A DNA stretch of 64,000 bases, taken from NCBI GenBank assembly GCA_946188395.1, contig CAMHUU010000002.1, forward strand, positions 1 through 64,000. Direction: 5' to 3'. The stretch is from an uncultured Prevotellaceae bacterium (GTDB lineage: Bacteria; Bacteroidota; Bacteroidia; Bacteroidales; Bacteroidaceae). Both the position numbers and the translations under genes were made by a program. Positions 16,767-27,224 of the stretch are shown one piece after another (the first letter of the stretch is position 1; the number at the start of each line of letters is the position of its first letter). The notes under the pieces are model-generated. The model saw only the letters and a list, made by a program, of their open reading frames with translations. It did not search any database and was not told the origin of the DNA.

Positions 16767-18685
16767 ACAGTACCTTTTTCACCGCTTTTTGTTGCTGTCA
16801 CTACCATATAGACGCCACTGGCCACTCTCCTACCCTTTTGGTCATGACCATCCCACGTAAACGTACCTCCATTGCTTCTGCCTTGAGCTACTAAAGCACC
16901 ATTCGACGACACTATTTTAACGTCTGCATCTAAGGTTAAACCAGTAATTGTTATGAGTCCGGTATAACCTGGATCGACGGGATTGGGATAGGCCCAAACG
17001 TTGTCACTGCTCATTTCGGAATTGGTTTCTGTAGCGTCGCTGATATACGAGCAGAGGCCGTTTTCAGTTCCGAAGAATACTTCGCCCGAAGTTTGATTCA
17101 TTGCTACAGACAACACCGTATTGGAAAGTAGTGGGCTGTTATCGACAGTAAAGTGCTGTAATTGCGTCAGATTGTCTGCACTGATCAGATAGACTCCATT
17201 ACCATTGGTAGCAAACCATTTGCGCCCTGCTCCGTCAATGGCTATGCTGCTGATGTCGATTCCTGCAAGCAGGTAGTCAGCATAGTTGGTACCATCATTG
17301 CGAGGCACCTTTACTTGGGTAAACGTGGAACCATTCTGATTGATTTCATTTCTTTCCAGCATAAAAGGTCCCATATCGGTACCTATCCAGATGTTTTTGT
17401 TCAGGTCTTCAACCACGCATCGTACACCTTGGTGGAGACTGGTGGGAGTATCGTCCTGATTGACGAATGCCTCGTAGGCTTTGATGGCATCTGTCTGCAT
17501 ATTGTACTGATACAATGCAGGCAGTACCCAGTTGTTGTTGGTAAACCACATTATCCCCTGGCTGTCAATCATCATACTGCCTAACTCGCCATTACTCCTG
17601 TTCTTAATGGCACCACGATTCAGCTTCATCAGTTCTGGATGATTCAGCTTTGTAAACACCCCGTTGGCGTATTTGAACAGCGCAGTAGTTGGTGCAGAAC
17701 TGTTCAAAGCCCAAAGCGTTCCTTCCTGGTCGAATTTTGTGCCTGTCACCAATTGGTATTCCCTATTCACTCCGTCAAAAGGCTCGATAGGACTATTGCC
17801 TTTATCGTAGTATTTCACGAAGTTTCCATTCAAATATTCATACAGTCCGTTTCCTGCTCCCACAAAGACATGGTCGCCTTGTGTGGTTTGTTGTACGTCC
17901 AAGCAAAGCGCTCCTTGGAAGGCTACACCTGTTGTACTACTGATGTTCGAGTCCTGATATAACAGCCAGTTAGTACCATCCCACACCTGAATGGTTGCTG
18001 GCGCAGCGTAACTGCCTCCGCAGGTGTAAAGTTTACCATTGATGAAACGCATAAAACCAAATGCATTATGCTTGGGTCCACCAGGTTGTAATTTGCTGAC
18101 AGTTTCGTAGTATTTTTCGTAGTCGCTATTATCCTCTTCGGGCAACGTAGTAGGATAATCAGGATGGTTGGGTGTATAGCTTTCAGCAATCTCAGCACGC
18201 TGCACATTGATCTTAACAATACCAAAGCCACAGACCAGATAGGCATAGATGCCATCAATACGAATACTGCTTACCGTCTTGTCGCCAGTCATTACTTTCG
18301 TATAGAGGTCGCTGATATTGATGACGTTTCCGTTGGTCTCAATCAGATCGATGTTTGAGTTCTTGTAGACAGCGACGAGACGCTTTGCTTTTGGGCACCA
18401 GGCGATGTGGGTAATGTTGGTGTCAGTCAGTCCGTTTACCCTATCGTAAGTGACGATAGACTGGTCGTTTTTGTTATACTGATAGAGGCCATTTGAAGCC
18501 AGTACGAAGATATCATCTCCTGCTGCCTGAATTTGCTGGATATCATAGTATGCCAGATGATTGTGCCAAGTGCCAATCTGCGCCCTTATAGGGCTAAATA
18601 AAAAATAAAAAATAAAGAATAAAAACAAGGTTAGCAGATGGGAGTTCCATTTGCCAGATATTTGATGTTTGTTTATAGTCTTCAT
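16742..18685 (-). CDS. PorZ-like T9SS surface beta-propeller protein
   Basis: 647 residues: a signal peptide (cleavage near SPIRAQ, residue 36), two propeller-like halves with repeated blade motifs (DDIFVLASNGLYQY, HVFVGAGNGLYEYLNG, KNIWIGTDMGPFML, RKWFATNGNGVYLI, EVFFGTENGLCSYI), then a T9SS type A sorting domain (WAYPNPVDPGYTGLITITG to the end). This layout matches PorZ, the attachment-complex protein that helps deliver anionic LPS to secreted proteins. The hydrophobic core of the signal peptide is encoded by a 7-base repeat. It lies in the leuS-yitT-rdgB-porZ operon. A generic two-component-propeller protein is the alternative. Confidence 0.72.
   Translation of the reverse strand: MKTINKHQISGKWNSHLLTLFLFFIFYFLFSPIRAQIGTWHNHLAYYDIQQIQAAGDDIFVLASNGLYQYNKNDQSIVTYDRVNGLTDTNITHIAWCPKAKRLVAVYKNSNIDLIETNGNVINISDLYTKVMTGDKTVSSIRIDGIYAYLVCGFGIVKINVQRAEIAESYTPNHPDYPTTLPEEDNSDYEKYYETVSKLQPGGPKHNAFGFMRFINGKLYTCGGSYAAPATIQVWDGTNWLLYQDSNISSTTGVAFQGALCLDVQQTTQGDHVFVGAGNGLYEYLNGNFVKYYDKGNSPIEPFDGVNREYQLVTGTKFDQEGTLWALNSSAPTTALFKYANGVFTKLNHPELMKLNRGAIKNRSNGELGSMMIDSQGIMWFTNNNWVLPALYQYNMQTDAIKAYEAFVNQDDTPTSLHQGVRCVVEDLNKNIWIGTDMGPFMLERNEINQNGSTFTQVKVPRNDGTNYADYLLAGIDISSIAIDGAGRKWFATNGNGVYLISADNLTQLQHFTVDNSPLLSNTVLSVAMNQTSGEVFFGTENGLCSYISDATETNSEMSSDNVWAYPNPVDPGYTGLITITGLTLDADVKIVSSNGALVAQGRSNGGTFTWDGHDQKGRRVASGVYMVVTATKSGEKGTVCKIAIVN
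18594..18627. repeat. 7-base array H1 encoding part of the porZ signal peptide
   Basis: An A-rich run interrupted by T at 18599, 18606, 18613 and 18620, an exact 7-base period. On the coding strand it specifies LFLFFIFYFLF at residues 20-31. It follows GCCCTTATAGGGC, a small palindrome. Confidence 0.75.
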
Positions 18686-18714
18686 TTTATTTCTTATTTT
18701 TTATTTTTTATTTA
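18683..18714. repeat. 7-base array H2, inverted near-copy of H1
   Basis: A at 18689, 18696, 18703 and 18710 in a T run, again a 7-base period. Its reverse complement matches H1 at nearly every base over about 30 positions. It covers the porZ start and the rdgB stop codon. Confidence 0.75.
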
Positions 18715-19389
18715 GGGCGTAGCCCGCAAATATTCTGCTAATTTCTGTGTGGCGCGAGCACGATGGCTGATTTGGTTCTTGATATCAGCACCCAGCTCGG
18801 CAAATGTCTTATCGTATCCGTCAGGACGGAAGATGGGGTCGTAGCCAAAGCCCTCTGCCCCACTCTTCTCACGAGTGATTTCGCCATCGACAATACCTTC
18901 GAACTTGTGGACCACTTTGATGCTGGTACAGCCACATGGACACACGTCCTTCTTCTCTATAAACGCAATCACAGTGCGAAATCGTGCCTTGCGATTGTTA
19001 TTATTTGCTAACTCACGCAACAGGCGGGCCATGTTGGCCTCAGAATCGTGGCTGATACCCGCTGGAGATTGCGAAGCCACACTTTGACCATCGGTCAAAG
19101 AACCAGCGGGAACAGTGGCCATGCTTGCATAACGGGCTGAATAGACGCCTGGGGCGCCATCGAGGGCCTCGACTTCCAGGCCAGTATCGTCAGCAAAGCA
19201 TGAGAGATGGTATTTGTTGTAGATATATTCTGCCTTCATGAGGGCGTTTTCTTCCAATGTCTGACCTGTTTCAGGGATATCCTCGTGACAGCCAATATCC
19301 GCTAAGGATACTACTTCGAACGCATCGCCCAGAATGGCGCGAATCTCTGAAAGCTTGTGCTCATTATTCGTGGCAAAAACAATCTTCAT
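18712..19389 (-). CDS. rdgB: XTP/dITP diphosphatase (house-cleaning pyrophosphatase)
   Basis: Removes non-canonical purine nucleotides (dITP, XTP) from the pool. Motifs: [50 protein letters not shown] and [14 protein letters not shown], then FGYDPIF and [11 protein letters not shown]. At 225 residues it is longer than the usual 190-200. The excess is an insertion of about 24 residues between YSARYA and HDSEANM, which corresponds to a 53-base nested palindrome (19058-19110). The insert sits at a loop near the active site, so activity is plausible but not assured. It starts one base after yitT ends. Confidence 0.94.
   Translation of the reverse strand: MKIVFATNNEHKLSEIRAILGDAFEVVSLADIGCHEDIPETGQTLEENALMKAEYIYNKYHLSCFADDTGLEVEALDGAPGVYSARYASMATVPAGSLTDGQSVASQSPAGISHDSEANMARLLRELANNNNRKARFRTVIAFIEKKDVCPCGCTSIKVVHKFEGIVDGEITREKSGAEGFGYDPIFRPDGYDKTFAELGADIKNQISHRARATQKLAEYLRATP
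19058..19110. repeat. Nested palindromic insert P3 inside rdgB
   Basis: CCCGCTGG (19058-19065) pairs with CCAGCGGG (19103-19110), and inside them CTTTGACC pairs with GGTCAAAG around a three-base loop. It encodes [18 protein letters not shown] at residues 94-111, absent from usual RdgB proteins. Confidence 0.75.
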
Positions 19390-19390
19390 G

Positions 19391-20359
19391 CTAACTCTCT
19401 TTAACCTCCTCTATCTCCTTAATTACCTTCTTTTCTTCCTTGATTTTCACTCTCATCTCGTCGAAGCCTTCACCATAGACACCAATAACGCTCGATTGTG
19501 ATACAAAGGCGTTGGGGTCGATCATCTTGATGAGGCGGAAAATATAGATGCTTTCGTTTTTCTTGGCCAGAATACAAAGTACCTTGCTCTTCTTGCCCGT
19601 ATACCATCCGTGTCCATCGAGAATGGTAACGCCATGATTCATCTGGGTACCAATGGCATTGGCTATTTCCTGCCATTTCTGGGAGAAAATCATAAATTGC
19701 ACAGACTGTCTGCGGGCATTCATGACATAGTCGAGCGTATAGTTCTCCATAGCCATCACACAGAAGCCGAACATCACCTTATGGGCACGTTCCAAATAGG
19801 TACCAAACTGTGGGAAGAACATACAGGAACCTATGATGCAGAAGTCGGCAGCAATGAGCACATTACCTAGCGAAACATTAGGATGGAACTTATTCACAGA
19901 GGCAGCAATCACGTCAGTACCGCCTGTCGAACCATTATTCATGAAGACTGTGGCCAAAGCAATACCTGTAAGTACGCAACCAATAATCATCGACATGAAA
20001 TCCTGCCCCTCGCCCATCAGTTTGAAGGGCAGTCCATTCTCCTGTTTGGGAATGATTTCCTGGGCAAACTTCAGCATGAAGTATAGCGTGAAGATGGCAA
20101 AAATGGTCTTCATCAAGAATTTCCATCCCAATATCTTCAGTGCTACGACAAGCAGAATGCCATTGATGATGATATAGGTGTTTTCCAAATGGAATCCTGT
20201 GGCGTAGTAAATGATAGCCGATAGACCTGTCACACCTCCTGCAACAATCTGGTAGGGCATCAGGAAAACGGTAAAGGCGATGGTGTATATAGCAAGGCCA
20301 AGGGCTATAAAGAAATAGTCCCTGGTCTCGTTAAGAATGTTTTTGTGATTCAGTGTCAT
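19391..20359 (-). CDS. YitT-family membrane protein (DUF161/DUF2179)
   Basis: 322 residues: about five to six membrane helices in the first 200 ([47 protein letters not shown]), then a soluble DUF2179 domain ([24 protein letters not shown] cut here for length, then [22 protein letters not shown]). The family is widespread and its transport or signalling role is not settled. It starts directly after the leuS stop codon, as part of a polycistronic unit. The charged C-terminal tail ([18 protein letters not shown]) is probably cytosolic. Confidence 0.9.
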   Translation of the reverse strand: MTLNHKNILNETRDYFFIALGLAIYTIAFTVFLMPYQIVAGGVTGLSAIIYYATGFHLENTYIIINGILLVVALKILGWKFLMKTIFAIFTLYFMLKFAQEIIPKQENGLPFKLMGEGQDFMSMIIGCVLTGIALATVFMNNGSTGGTDVIAASVNKFHPNVSLGNVLIAADFCIIGSCMFFPQFGTYLERAHKVMFGFCVMAMENYTLDYVMNARRQSVQFMIFSQKWQEIANAIGTQMNHGVTILDGHGWYTGKKSKVLCILAKKNESIYIFRLIKMIDPNAFVSQSSVIGVYGEGFDEMRVKIKEEKKVIKEIEEVKES

Positions 20360-23206
20360 TTACTTCTTAAACACGATGTTCACCATACGCTTAGGGACGA
20401 TGATAACCTTCAGAATTTCTCCCTCGATATACTTCGCAGAACGCTCGTCAGCCTTCACAGCAGCCTCGATGGTAGCATTGTCGGCATCAGCGGGGAACTC
20501 CATTTCGAAACGGGTCTTACCATTGAAGGCGACACCCAGTTTGACGCTGTTCTCGACGAGGTATTCTTCGTTCCATTCAGGCCACTTGGCATCGCAGACA
20601 CTACCCTGCTCGCCCAGCGCCTCCCACAGTTCTTCAGCGATATGAGGAGCAAATGGAGCGATAAGGGTGACCAGTATGCGAAGGACGTCGCGATTCTTAC
20701 ACTTCTGTTGAGCCAGTTCGTTGACGCAAATCATAAAGGCAGAGATAGAGGTGTTGTACGAGAATACCTCAATGTCCTGCGTCACCTTCTTGATGAGCTT
20801 GTGGACACTCTTCAGAGCCTCTTTCGTAGGCTGTTTGTAATCAATCAAGAGTTTGCCTTCAGGGTTCTCACGACTATTGCCATAGAACAATGCCCAGAAT
20901 TTCTTCAGGAAGCGGTGGCAGCCATCGATACCATTGGTATCCCAAGGCTTCGACTGTTCCACAGGACCCAGGAACATCTCGTAGAGACGCAGGGTGTCAG
21001 CACCATACTTCTCGACGATCATATCCGGATTCACCACGTTGAACATCGACTTCGACATCTTCTCTACAGCCCAACCACAAATGTATTTACCATCCTCGAG
21101 GATGAACTCAGCGTTATTGTATTCAGGGCGCCAAGCCTTGAAGGCCTCAACGTCAAGCACGTCAGCAGAAACAATGTTGACGTCGACGTGGATTGGCGTT
21201 GTGGTGTACTTGTCCTTCAGTCCAAAGCTGACGAACTTACCCTTGTCAGCTCCTTCGTCTTCTATGCGATATACAAAGTTCGAGCGACCTTGAATCATAC
21301 CCTGATTGACGAGCTTCTTGAAGGGCTCGTCCTCGCAAGAGTAGCCTGAGTCATAAAGGAACTTGTTCCAGAAACGAGAGTAGATCAGGTGACCCGTAGC
21401 ATGCTCAGTACCACCAACATAGAGGTCTACGTTGCGCCAGTATTCGTCAGCATCGCGACTGACGAGAGCCTTCTCGTTCTTGGGGTCCATATAGCGCAAA
21501 TAGTAGGCTGAACTGCCAGCGAAACCAGGCATGGTGTTCAGCTCGAGTGGGAAGACAGTTTTATTGTCGATCGAAGAGCGATCGACCACACTGTCCGTCT
21601 TCGTATCCCAAGCCCATTTCTTGGCACGTCCCAATGGGGGCTCGCCCGTCTCTGTGGGCTTGTATTCGTCAATCTCAGGAAGTTCCAGAGGCAAACACTC
21701 CTTGGGAATCATATAGGGCATATCGTCCTTATAGTAAACAGGGAACGGCTCACCCCAATAGCGCTGACGAGAGAAGATAGCATCGCGCAGACGATAGTTC
21801 ACCTTCACACGACCCAAACCTTGCTCTGTGACGAATTTCTTCGTAGCAGCGATAGCTTCTTTGACAGTCAGTCCGTTGAGGCTGAACTTAGCGCTCGAAG
21901 AGTTGCACATAATGCCTTCCTTAGCATCATAGCTCTCCTCAGAGACATCAGCACCCTCAATCAGCGGAATGATGGGCAGATTGAAGTGCTTAGCGAAGGC
22001 ATAGTCACGAGAGTCGTGAGCAGGTACAGCCATAATGGCACCAGTACCATAACCAGCCAATACGTATTCTGCAATCCAGATGGGAATCTTCTCGTCTGTA
22101 AACGGATTGATGGCGTAAGAACCTGAGAATACGCCAGTTACCTTGTGGTCCATCTGGCGATCGCGCTCTGTACGCTTCTTCACATAGTCGAGGTACTTTT
22201 CGACTTCTTCCTTCTGCTCAGGAGTGGTCAATTCAGCAACAAGCTCTGACTCAGGAGCCAGCACCATAAACGTCACACCAAACATCGTATCAGCACGCGT
22301 GGTGAAGATGGTGAAGTGCTTGTCAGAGTCAGCTACGTTGAACTCCACCTCAGTACCCTCAGAGCGTCCAATCCAGTTGCGCTGGGTTTCCTTCAATGAG
22401 TCTGTCCAGTCAATCTCCTCGAGACCATCGAGCAGACGCTGAGCATAAGCGCTGACACGCAGACACCACTGGCGCATCTTCTTCTGTACTACAGGATAGC
22501 CACCACGAACGGAAACGCCATCAACGACTTCGTCGTTAGCCAAAACTGTTCCCAGCTTGGGGCACCAGTTGACCATCGTATCAGCCAGATAGGCAATACG
22601 ATAGTTCATCAGCACCTCCTGCTTTTTCTTCTCTGAGAAAGCAGCCCAGTCAGAAGCGGTGAAGTGCAGTTCCTCTGTTCCGAGTGCATTACAATTCTCG
22701 GTACCCATCAGTTCGAAGTGCTCGATGAGCTTAATCGTTGGCTGAGCCTTCTGCGAACTAAGGCTGTAGTAGCTCTTGAACATGCGTTGGAAGGCCCACT
22801 GCGTCCACTTGTAGTAGATAGGGTCGCAGGTACGAACCTCACGATCCCAGTCGAAGCAGAAACCAATCTTATCCAACTGTGAGCGATAGCGGTCGATGTT
22901 CTCGAAAGTCGTCTTTTCAGGATGCTGACCCGTCTGGATGGCATACTGCTCTGCGGGCAGACCATAAGCGTCGTAACCCATGGGGTTCAGCACGTTGAAG
23001 CCCTGCTGACGCTTGTAGCGGGCATAGATGTCTGAGGCAATATATCCCAAAGGATGACCCACGTGCAAACCAGCTCCACTGGGGTAGGGGAACATGTTCA
23101 GCACGTAGAACTTCTTCTTGTTCGTATCCTCCACTACGCGATAGGTGCCATTTTCCACCCAGCGCTTCTGCCATTTCTGTTCAATGTCTCTAAAGTTGTA
23201 TTCCAT
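20360..23206 (-). CDS. leuS: Leucyl-tRNA synthetase
   Basis: Charges tRNA-Leu. It has 948 residues, the normal length. The class I signature reads [16 protein letters not shown], the CP1 editing domain is present ([17 protein letters not shown]), and [13 protein letters not shown] is the KMSKS loop. The C-terminal domain ends [16 protein letters not shown]. It leads the long minus-strand operon leuS, yitT, rdgB, porZ-like, GT-C, gtrA, with gaps of 0 to 26 bases or overlaps. A TACCTTTG element lies 36 bases upstream. Confidence 0.97.
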   Translation of the reverse strand: MEYNFRDIEQKWQKRWVENGTYRVVEDTNKKKFYVLNMFPYPSGAGLHVGHPLGYIASDIYARYKRQQGFNVLNPMGYDAYGLPAEQYAIQTGQHPEKTTFENIDRYRSQLDKIGFCFDWDREVRTCDPIYYKWTQWAFQRMFKSYYSLSSQKAQPTIKLIEHFELMGTENCNALGTEELHFTASDWAAFSEKKKQEVLMNYRIAYLADTMVNWCPKLGTVLANDEVVDGVSVRGGYPVVQKKMRQWCLRVSAYAQRLLDGLEEIDWTDSLKETQRNWIGRSEGTEVEFNVADSDKHFTIFTTRADTMFGVTFMVLAPESELVAELTTPEQKEEVEKYLDYVKKRTERDRQMDHKVTGVFSGSYAINPFTDEKIPIWIAEYVLAGYGTGAIMAVPAHDSRDYAFAKHFNLPIIPLIEGADVSEESYDAKEGIMCNSSSAKFSLNGLTVKEAIAATKKFVTEQGLGRVKVNYRLRDAIFSRQRYWGEPFPVYYKDDMPYMIPKECLPLELPEIDEYKPTETGEPPLGRAKKWAWDTKTDSVVDRSSIDNKTVFPLELNTMPGFAGSSAYYLRYMDPKNEKALVSRDADEYWRNVDLYVGGTEHATGHLIYSRFWNKFLYDSGYSCEDEPFKKLVNQGMIQGRSNFVYRIEDEGADKGKFVSFGLKDKYTTTPIHVDVNIVSADVLDVEAFKAWRPEYNNAEFILEDGKYICGWAVEKMSKSMFNVVNPDMIVEKYGADTLRLYEMFLGPVEQSKPWDTNGIDGCHRFLKKFWALFYGNSRENPEGKLLIDYKQPTKEALKSVHKLIKKVTQDIEVFSYNTSISAFMICVNELAQQKCKNRDVLRILVTLIAPFAPHIAEELWEALGEQGSVCDAKWPEWNEEYLVENSVKLGVAFNGKTRFEMEFPADADNATIEAAVKADERSAKYIEGEILKVIIVPKRMVNIVFKK

Positions 23207-23241
23207 ATCTTTTTTACTTTTGTTTTTACCCTTTAAGTCTG

Positions 23242-23249
23242 CAAAGGTA
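23242..23249 (-). promoter_or_regulatory. -7 promoter element of the leuS operon
   Basis: TACCTTTG on the minus strand, 36 bases upstream of leuS. The -33 region is weak. Confidence 0.55.
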
Positions 23250-23299
23250 CGATTAATCTTTCAGATTACCAACGGAAATTCTACTTTTTTATTATTTGA

Positions 23300-23355
23300 G
23301 CTAAAGCTCGAGCTCGTTTACGCTCGATAAAGCATGAGTTAAAACTCTGCTTTAT
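23300..23355 (-). terminator. Hairpins downstream of the endonuclease gene
   Basis: ATAAAGCA/TGCTTTAT with inner GAGTT/AACTC (23327-23355) lies three bases past the stop codon. GAGCTAAAGCTC follows, then a T/A-rich run on the minus strand. Probably terminates the endonuclease transcript before the leuS promoter. Confidence 0.6.
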
Positions 23356-23357
23356 TC

Positions 23358-24389
23358 TCACTTAATCACGACCTTGATGGTTCTGCGACTCTTCGTCTTC
23401 ACGATATTAAGGCCTCGTTGCATCTTTTCCAGACGTATTCCATTGGGCGAATAGATAGCCTCTGGTTCATCATTTTGAACATCATCCTGAAGGTCTTCAA
23501 TACCCGTTGTCGAATAGTGGTCGTAGCTGAAAGCAACATCCTTCAGATCGCCCCAGATGAAGCGCTCTAACTCCGGATAGTCGATAAACGGGTTGCGATT
23601 GTTCTGAATCTCCCAGACGGCATTGTTTCTGTTCGTCTCTTTATCGCTCACGGGGTCGTTCTTGGCCCACTTCAGCAGCATCTCCAGCTGCCAATCGCTC
23701 AATCCCGGATAGGTCTTGCCGTCGAGTGTGGGTCGTGACTCTGAATAGTTGGTATACCAGTCTGGCAATTTCTCCTCATAGCATGTCACCATGTAGAAGT
23801 AGGTGCGGGCAAAGTCGCCTTTATAAAGGTCATTAGGCTCGAAAACGGTTCCTTCATAACCCGGATAGGTACATTTGCCCAACTTGCTGAATTCGTTGGC
23901 AGACTTGAAGGTCTCGCCATTCGTCTCGCCAAAAGGATTATTGGCGCGTTTGTTGTTGACCAGCTTGTCCGTAGGGTACATGTGGTGCAAATCGGTATAC
24001 ATGGGCATTACTTTGGCGCCAAACCAGCTGTTGGGCCAAGAGTGCTCGCGATTGTAGTATTCGCCCTCGGTAGTGCCTCCGCTGCCTTTGTCCTGATCCG
24101 TAACAAACTCAAAGTCGCGTTTGTTCGAATACATGTCCCACACCTTGCCATTTTCTTTCTTGTCCGTCGTCTGGAAGTGTGTCCACAGGGCTTTGTAGGC
24201 TGTGCTCAGATCTCCGCCTTCGTTGCGGTCGTAGATAATTTTACACAACGCCGTCTTCAGCTCTGCGCCTTTCTTGCCGTCAGCTGGCTTGTAATACTCG
24301 CCCGAATTGTTGGGACCCTGGGCAAAACCTGTTGCGATTGAAAGCACGAACAGCGCCACAATCATCATGGATAGTCGATACAGTTTCAT
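23358..24389 (-). CDS. Secreted endonuclease I family nuclease with short T9SS-like tail
   Basis: 343 residues with a signal peptide (LFVLSIATGFAQ) and the endonuclease I core: EYYNREHSWPNSWFG, DLHHMYPTDKLVNNKRANNPFG and NRNPFIDYPELERFIWG, which hold the catalytic His and metal ligands. The C-terminus (IYSPNGIRLEKMQRGLNIV, basic end KVVIK) resembles the last strands of a T9SS sorting domain but is shorter than a full type A domain. Likely degrades extracellular DNA for nucleotides, which pairs well with deoC and apt salvage. It has its own promoter and terminator. Confidence 0.88.
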   Translation of the reverse strand: MKLYRLSMMIVALFVLSIATGFAQGPNNSGEYYKPADGKKGAELKTALCKIIYDRNEGGDLSTAYKALWTHFQTTDKKENGKVWDMYSNKRDFEFVTDQDKGSGGTTEGEYYNREHSWPNSWFGAKVMPMYTDLHHMYPTDKLVNNKRANNPFGETNGETFKSANEFSKLGKCTYPGYEGTVFEPNDLYKGDFARTYFYMVTCYEEKLPDWYTNYSESRPTLDGKTYPGLSDWQLEMLLKWAKNDPVSDKETNRNNAVWEIQNNRNPFIDYPELERFIWGDLKDVAFSYDHYSTTGIEDLQDDVQNDEPEAIYSPNGIRLEKMQRGLNIVKTKSRRTIKVVIK

Positions 24390-24421
24390 AAGCGGTTTCG
24401 TTTTTAGTTACATACTGATTG

Positions 24422-24452
24422 CAAAGATACGAATAAGTGAGCACAACACAAA
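24422..24452 (-). promoter_or_regulatory. Promoter of the endonuclease gene
   Basis: On the minus strand TTTG (24449-24452), 19 bases, TATCTTTG (24422-24429). Confidence 0.7.
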
Positions 24453-24494
24453 ATAAATCTTTATGAAAGTGACGGATAATTCCAAAAAAATGAT

Positions 24495-24502
24495 TATCTT
24501 TG
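24495..24502 (+). promoter_or_regulatory. -7 promoter element of mutS
   Basis: TATCTTTG, 18 bases upstream of the start codon; no clear -33 element. Confidence 0.5.
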
Positions 24503-24520
24503 CAAGCAAAATTGTAAACG

Positions 24521-27139
24521 ATGGCAAAGAAAGACGGTGAACTGACCCCGATGATGAAGCAATTCTTCGACTTCAAGGCGAAATACCCTGAAGCCTTGTT
24601 GTTGTTTCGTTGTGGTGACTTCTACGAGACGTACTGCGAAGACGCCATCATTGCCTCGCGCATTTTGGGCATCACGCTGACCCATCGTAACAATGGTTAT
24701 AACAAGGGCGACGAAATGGCGGGCTTTCCCCACCATGCGTTGGACACCTACTTGCCTAAACTGATTCGTGCTGGCAAACGTGTGGCCATCTGCGATCAGT
24801 TGGAAGACCCCAAACTGACGAAAAAGCTCGTCAAGCGAGGCATTACGGAACTGGTGACGCCTGGTGTCGCCATGCAGGACACCGTGCTGAACTACAAGGA
24901 GAACAATTTCCTGGCAGCTGTGCATTTTGGTAAATCAGCGTGTGGCGTTGCCTTCCTCGACATCTCGACGGGTGAGTTTCTGACGGGTGAGGGCACCTAC
25001 GACTACGTAGAGAAACTCATTGGCAACTTCCAACCCAAGGAGGTGCTTTACGACAGGGGTCGCAAGCACGATTTCGAGCGTTACTTTGGCAATCGTCTCG
25101 TCACGTTTGAACTCGACGACTGGGTGTTTACAGAACAGACGGCCCATCAAAAACTTTATAAACACTTCAACGTGAAGTCGCTGAAGGGTTTTGGCATCGA
25201 CCACCTGAAGAGTGGAGTCATTGCCGCTGGGGCCATTCTGCAATACTTGGAACAGACGCTGCATACGCAGATAGCCCATATCACTAGTATCTCGCGTATC
25301 GAGGAAGAGCGCTATGTGCGCCTCGATAAGTTTACGATTCGTTCGTTGGAGCTGATTGCTCCCATGCAGGACGACGGTAAGTCGCTGTTGGATGTTATCG
25401 ACCATACGGTGACACCTATGGGAGGTCGTCTGTTGCGTCGTTGGCTCGTCTTCCCACTGAAGGACGAAAAGCCCATCAACGAACGTCTGGATATTGTAGA
25501 GTACTACTATCGTGAACCTGACTTCCGACAGTGCATCGACGACCAGTTGCATCGCATGGGCGACTTGGAGCGCATCATTTCGAAGGTCGCTGTGGGTCGT
25601 GTGTCGCCTCGTGAGGTCGTACAACTGAAGATGGCCCTGCAGGCTATCCAACCCATCAAGACAGCGTGTCTCTATGCCAACAACGACGTGCTGAAGAGGG
25701 TAGGGGAGCAGTTGAATCTTTGTGAGTCGATTCGCGACAGGATAGAACGCGAGATTCAGAACGATCCGCCCCAGCTCGTTGCAAAGGGTGGGGTGATTCG
25801 CAATGGGGTGAACGACGAACTTGACGAACTGCGCCACATCGCTTATTCAGGCAAGGACTATCTCCTTCAGATTCAGGAACGCGAAGCCCAGGAGACGGGA
25901 ATCACCTCGTTGAAAGTGGGCTATAACAACGTGTTTGGCTATTATCTGGAGGTTCGTAATGCCTATAAGGATAAGGTGCCTCAGGAGTGGGTCCGCAAGC
26001 AGACGCTGGCGCAGGCTGAACGTTATATCACGCAGGAGCTGAAGGAGTACGAAGAGAAGATTCTGGGTGCTGAGGATAAGATTCTCTCGCTGGAAGCCCA
26101 ACTCTTCAACGACCTTGTGCTGGCCTTGCAGGAGTTTATTCCGCAGATTCAGATCAATGCCAACGTGCTGGCTCATCTTGACTGTCTGCTCTCTGCAGCA
26201 AAGACAGCAGAAGAGAACCATTACGTGCGCCCCATCGTTTCCCCATCGGATGTAATCGATATCAAGCAGGGTCGCCATCCTGTTATTGAGACGCAGTTGC
26301 CCATTGGTGAGCATTACGTGCCCAACGACATCCTTTTGGACAGCGAGCGCCAGCAGATTATCATCATCACTGGTCCCAATATGGCTGGTAAATCGGCCCT
26401 GTTGCGTCAGACAGCACTCATCGTGCTGCTGGCCCAGATAGGTAGTTTTGTGCCAGCAGAGAGTGCTCAGATTGGTTTGGTAGACAAGATTTTCACGAGG
26501 GTAGGGGCCTCAGACAACATTTCCCTGGGCGAATCGACTTTTATGGTGGAAATGACGGAGGCAGCCAACATATTGAATAATGTGACGCCCCGTTCGTTGG
26601 TGCTATTCGACGAGCTGGGTCGAGGAACCAGTACTTATGATGGTATCTCCATCGCTTGGGCCATCGTAGAATATCTGCACGAACATCCTAAGGCTCAGGC
26701 CCGTACGCTGTTTGCGACGCACTACCACGAACTGAACGAAATGGAGAAGAATTTTTCGCGCATCAAGAACTACAACGTCTCAGTAAAGGAAGTAGAAGGC
26801 AAGGTCATCTTCCTCAGAAAGCTGGAACGGGGAGGCTCAGAGCACTCGTTTGGTATCCATGTGGCGGAGATATCGGGTATGCCCAAGAGCATCGTCAAAC
26901 GCGCCAACGTCATTCTGAAGCAGTTGGAGGCTGATAACGCCTCCGTAGGTACCGTTGGCAAGCCCACAGCGGAAATTGCCGCCTCTCGCGAAGGCATGCA
27001 GCTGTCGTTCTTCCAATTGGACGACCCCGTACTTTGTCAGGTGCGCGACGAAATCCTTGGCCTCGATGTCAACAACCTTACGCCCCTCGAAGCCCTGAAC
27101 AAGCTTAACGACATCAAAAAGATAGTAGGCGGGAAATAG
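24521..27139 (+). CDS. mutS: DNA mismatch repair protein MutS
   Basis: Recognises mismatches and starts methyl-independent or directed repair with MutL. 872 residues in the normal order: mismatch-binding domain with the Phe-x-Glu motif ([17 protein letters not shown]), connector, lever and clamp ([19 protein letters not shown]), and the ABC ATPase with Walker [14 protein letters not shown], signature [14 protein letters not shown], Walker [17 protein letters not shown] and FATHYHEL. The C-terminal region after the ATPase is complete. It converges on lgt across a palindromic array. An intact mutS matters here because the window is full of slippage-prone tandem repeats. Confidence 0.97.
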   Translation: MAKKDGELTPMMKQFFDFKAKYPEALLLFRCGDFYETYCEDAIIASRILGITLTHRNNGYNKGDEMAGFPHHALDTYLPKLIRAGKRVAICDQLEDPKLTKKLVKRGITELVTPGVAMQDTVLNYKENNFLAAVHFGKSACGVAFLDISTGEFLTGEGTYDYVEKLIGNFQPKEVLYDRGRKHDFERYFGNRLVTFELDDWVFTEQTAHQKLYKHFNVKSLKGFGIDHLKSGVIAAGAILQYLEQTLHTQIAHITSISRIEEERYVRLDKFTIRSLELIAPMQDDGKSLLDVIDHTVTPMGGRLLRRWLVFPLKDEKPINERLDIVEYYYREPDFRQCIDDQLHRMGDLERIISKVAVGRVSPREVVQLKMALQAIQPIKTACLYANNDVLKRVGEQLNLCESIRDRIEREIQNDPPQLVAKGGVIRNGVNDELDELRHIAYSGKDYLLQIQEREAQETGITSLKVGYNNVFGYYLEVRNAYKDKVPQEWVRKQTLAQAERYITQELKEYEEKILGAEDKILSLEAQLFNDLVLALQEFIPQIQINANVLAHLDCLLSAAKTAEENHYVRPIVSPSDVIDIKQGRHPVIETQLPIGEHYVPNDILLDSERQQIIIITGPNMAGKSALLRQTALIVLLAQIGSFVPAESAQIGLVDKIFTRVGASDNISLGESTFMVEMTEAANILNNVTPRSLVLFDELGRGTSTYDGISIAWAIVEYLHEHPKAQARTLFATHYHELNEMEKNFSRIKNYNVSVKEVEGKVIFLRKLERGGSEHSFGIHVAEISGMPKSIVKRANVILKQLEADNASVGTVGKPTAEIAASREGMQLSFFQLDDPVLCQVRDEILGLDVNNLTPLEALNKLNDIKKIVGGK

Positions 27140-27157
27140 TTTACAGGAAGCAGACGA

Positions 27158-27222
27158 TTTAGTCCCACGTTGGGAACGTTTTAGTCCCAGCCTGGGAACA
27201 TTTCAGTCCCAACGTGGGACTA
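27158..27222. repeat. 22-base-period palindromic array R2 (three units)
   Basis: GTCCC at 27162, 27184 and 27206, exact 22-base spacing. Cores are CCCACGTTGGGA, CCCAGCCTGGGA and CCCAACGTGGGA joined by TTTTAG-like spacers. It fills the spacer between the convergent ends of mutS and lgt and could serve as a terminator for both. Confidence 0.85.
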
Positions 27223-27224
27223 TT

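Noticed and set aside
21564..21585. GTCGATCG/CGATCGAC palindrome inside leuS as another inserted element
   Set aside because: The encoded [16 protein letters not shown] appears to be the normal LeuS sequence in this region, so the palindrome is probably chance.
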